Assembly (NCBI RefSeq): GCF_000963705.1
Contig: NZ_LAJY01000283.1
Span: forward strand, 1-6,328
Direction of reading: 5' to 3'
DNA: 6,328 nt
From: Elstera litoralis
GTDB lineage: Bacteria; Pseudomonadota; Alphaproteobacteria; Elsterales; Elsteraceae
Under the pieces are notes generated by a model. It was not told the origin of the DNA. It worked only from the letters and a program-made list of their open reading frames with translations, and searched no databases. The translations under genes and the position numbers were made by a program. Shown here one piece after another: positions 6,002 to 6,328 of this stretch; within the stretch, counting starts at the first letter, position 1, and every line of letters begins with the position of its first letter.

Positions 6002-6328
6002 CAGGCATAGGGCGGCGCGTGCCAGGCTTTGGGCGATAGGGTGAAGATTTCATACCCGGTCGCGGTGACGCCGATGGAATGTTCGAACTGGGCCGAAAGC
6101 GATTTATCCTTCGTCACTGCCGTCCAATTATCCGACAGAACTTTTACGTCGAATTTACCGGCATTAATCATCGGCTCGATGGTGAAAAACATACCTTCTT
6201 TGATTTCCGCTCCGTGCCCTGGCCTGCCGAAATGCAGGATCGACGGCGCATCGTGGAAAAAAATGCGGCCTAAACCGTGACCACAGAAATCGCGCACTAC
6301 CGAAAAGCGTTGCGCTTCCGCGAAACGT
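6001..6328 (-). CDS. map: methionine aminopeptidase type I, C-terminal part (5' end outside window)
   Basis: The enzyme removes the N-terminal Met from nascent cytosolic proteins using two metal ions. The last ~108 residues are present, starting RFAEAQRFSVVRDFCGHGLG. Three of the five metal ligands are visible: His in FCGHGLG, Glu in FTIEPMI and Glu in SAQFEHSIG. The Asp ligands lie upstream of the window. The C-terminal tail after the last beta strand (TLSPKAWHAPPYA) is short. One oddity is GRIFFHDAP, where type I enzymes usually have GR-x-F-H. This puts one extra residue between the metal-ligand His and the substrate-contacting His, encoded in an A7/T7 run at 6257-6263. The stop TGA overlaps the radC ATG. 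An apparent GTG start at 6297 is just an internal Val. Confidence 0.95.
   Translation of the reverse strand, partial: RFAEAQRFSVVRDFCGHGLGRIFFHDAPSILHFGRPGHGAEIKEGMFFTIEPMINAGKFDVKVLSDNWTAVTKDKSLSAQFEHSIGVTATGYEIFTLSPKAWHAPPYA

Noticed and set aside
1..6328. CRISPR arrays, tRNA or rRNA genes, insertion sequences, phage attachment sites
   Set aside because: No regularly spaced repeats, cloverleaf, transposase motifs or terminal inverted repeats with target duplications were seen.

Overview
The window looks like a piece of an alphaproteobacterial chromosome. The base composition is GC-rich, map and radC are adjacent, and the two sensor kinases have the PAS_7 / HisKA style that is common in Rhodospirillales and relatives. 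The genus cannot be named from the sequence alone. Nearly all protein genes lie on the minus strand. The plus strand carries the end of an Lrp/AsnC-type regulator and two candidate small RNAs.

Layout from left to right: (1) 3-283, plus, the C-terminal ligand-binding domain of an Lrp/AsnC regulator, apparently with a one-base frameshift near its end. (2) 284-540, intergenic, with a candidate ~118-nt sRNA (promoter, hairpin with a tandem CCUCC loop, strong terminator). (3) 541-1112, minus, a small helical protein of unknown function, split by a probable frameshift at a G6 run, with its own promoter. (4) 1223-2879, minus, a PAS/PAS_7 sensor histidine kinase, broken by one extra base at a T4 run. 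(5) 2880-3250, intergenic, with a second candidate sRNA of ~92 nt on the plus strand. Its promoter is embedded in an 11-bp inverted repeat and it also exposes CCUCCC. A perfect terminator follows, and half of that terminator is repeated 48 bp later. (6) 3251-4693, minus, a two-TM sensor histidine kinase. (7) 4693-5235, minus, a Tat-type exported molybdopterin-oxidoreductase-fold protein that appears to lack the catalytic cysteine. (8) 5291-6001, minus, radC. (9) 6001-6328, minus, the C-terminal part of map, cut by the window edge.

map-radC and the exported protein-kinase pair each overlap by TGATG, and radC and the exported protein are 55 bp apart, so items 6-9 look like one minus-strand operon. 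In that operon a housekeeping pair is followed by a sensory pair: a periplasmic binding-like protein and a membrane kinase with a periplasmic helical domain. No response regulator is present.

The most interesting signals are the two plus-strand sRNA candidates. Both put anti-Shine-Dalgarno (CCUCC) sequence in loops or linkers ahead of a Rho-independent terminator, a design known from alphaproteobacterial 'cuckoo'/CcsR and alpha-r14 sRNAs. Three single-base frameshifts (at about 222-228, 779-784 and 2603-2606) lie in otherwise intact genes. They may be assembly errors rather than real gene decay.
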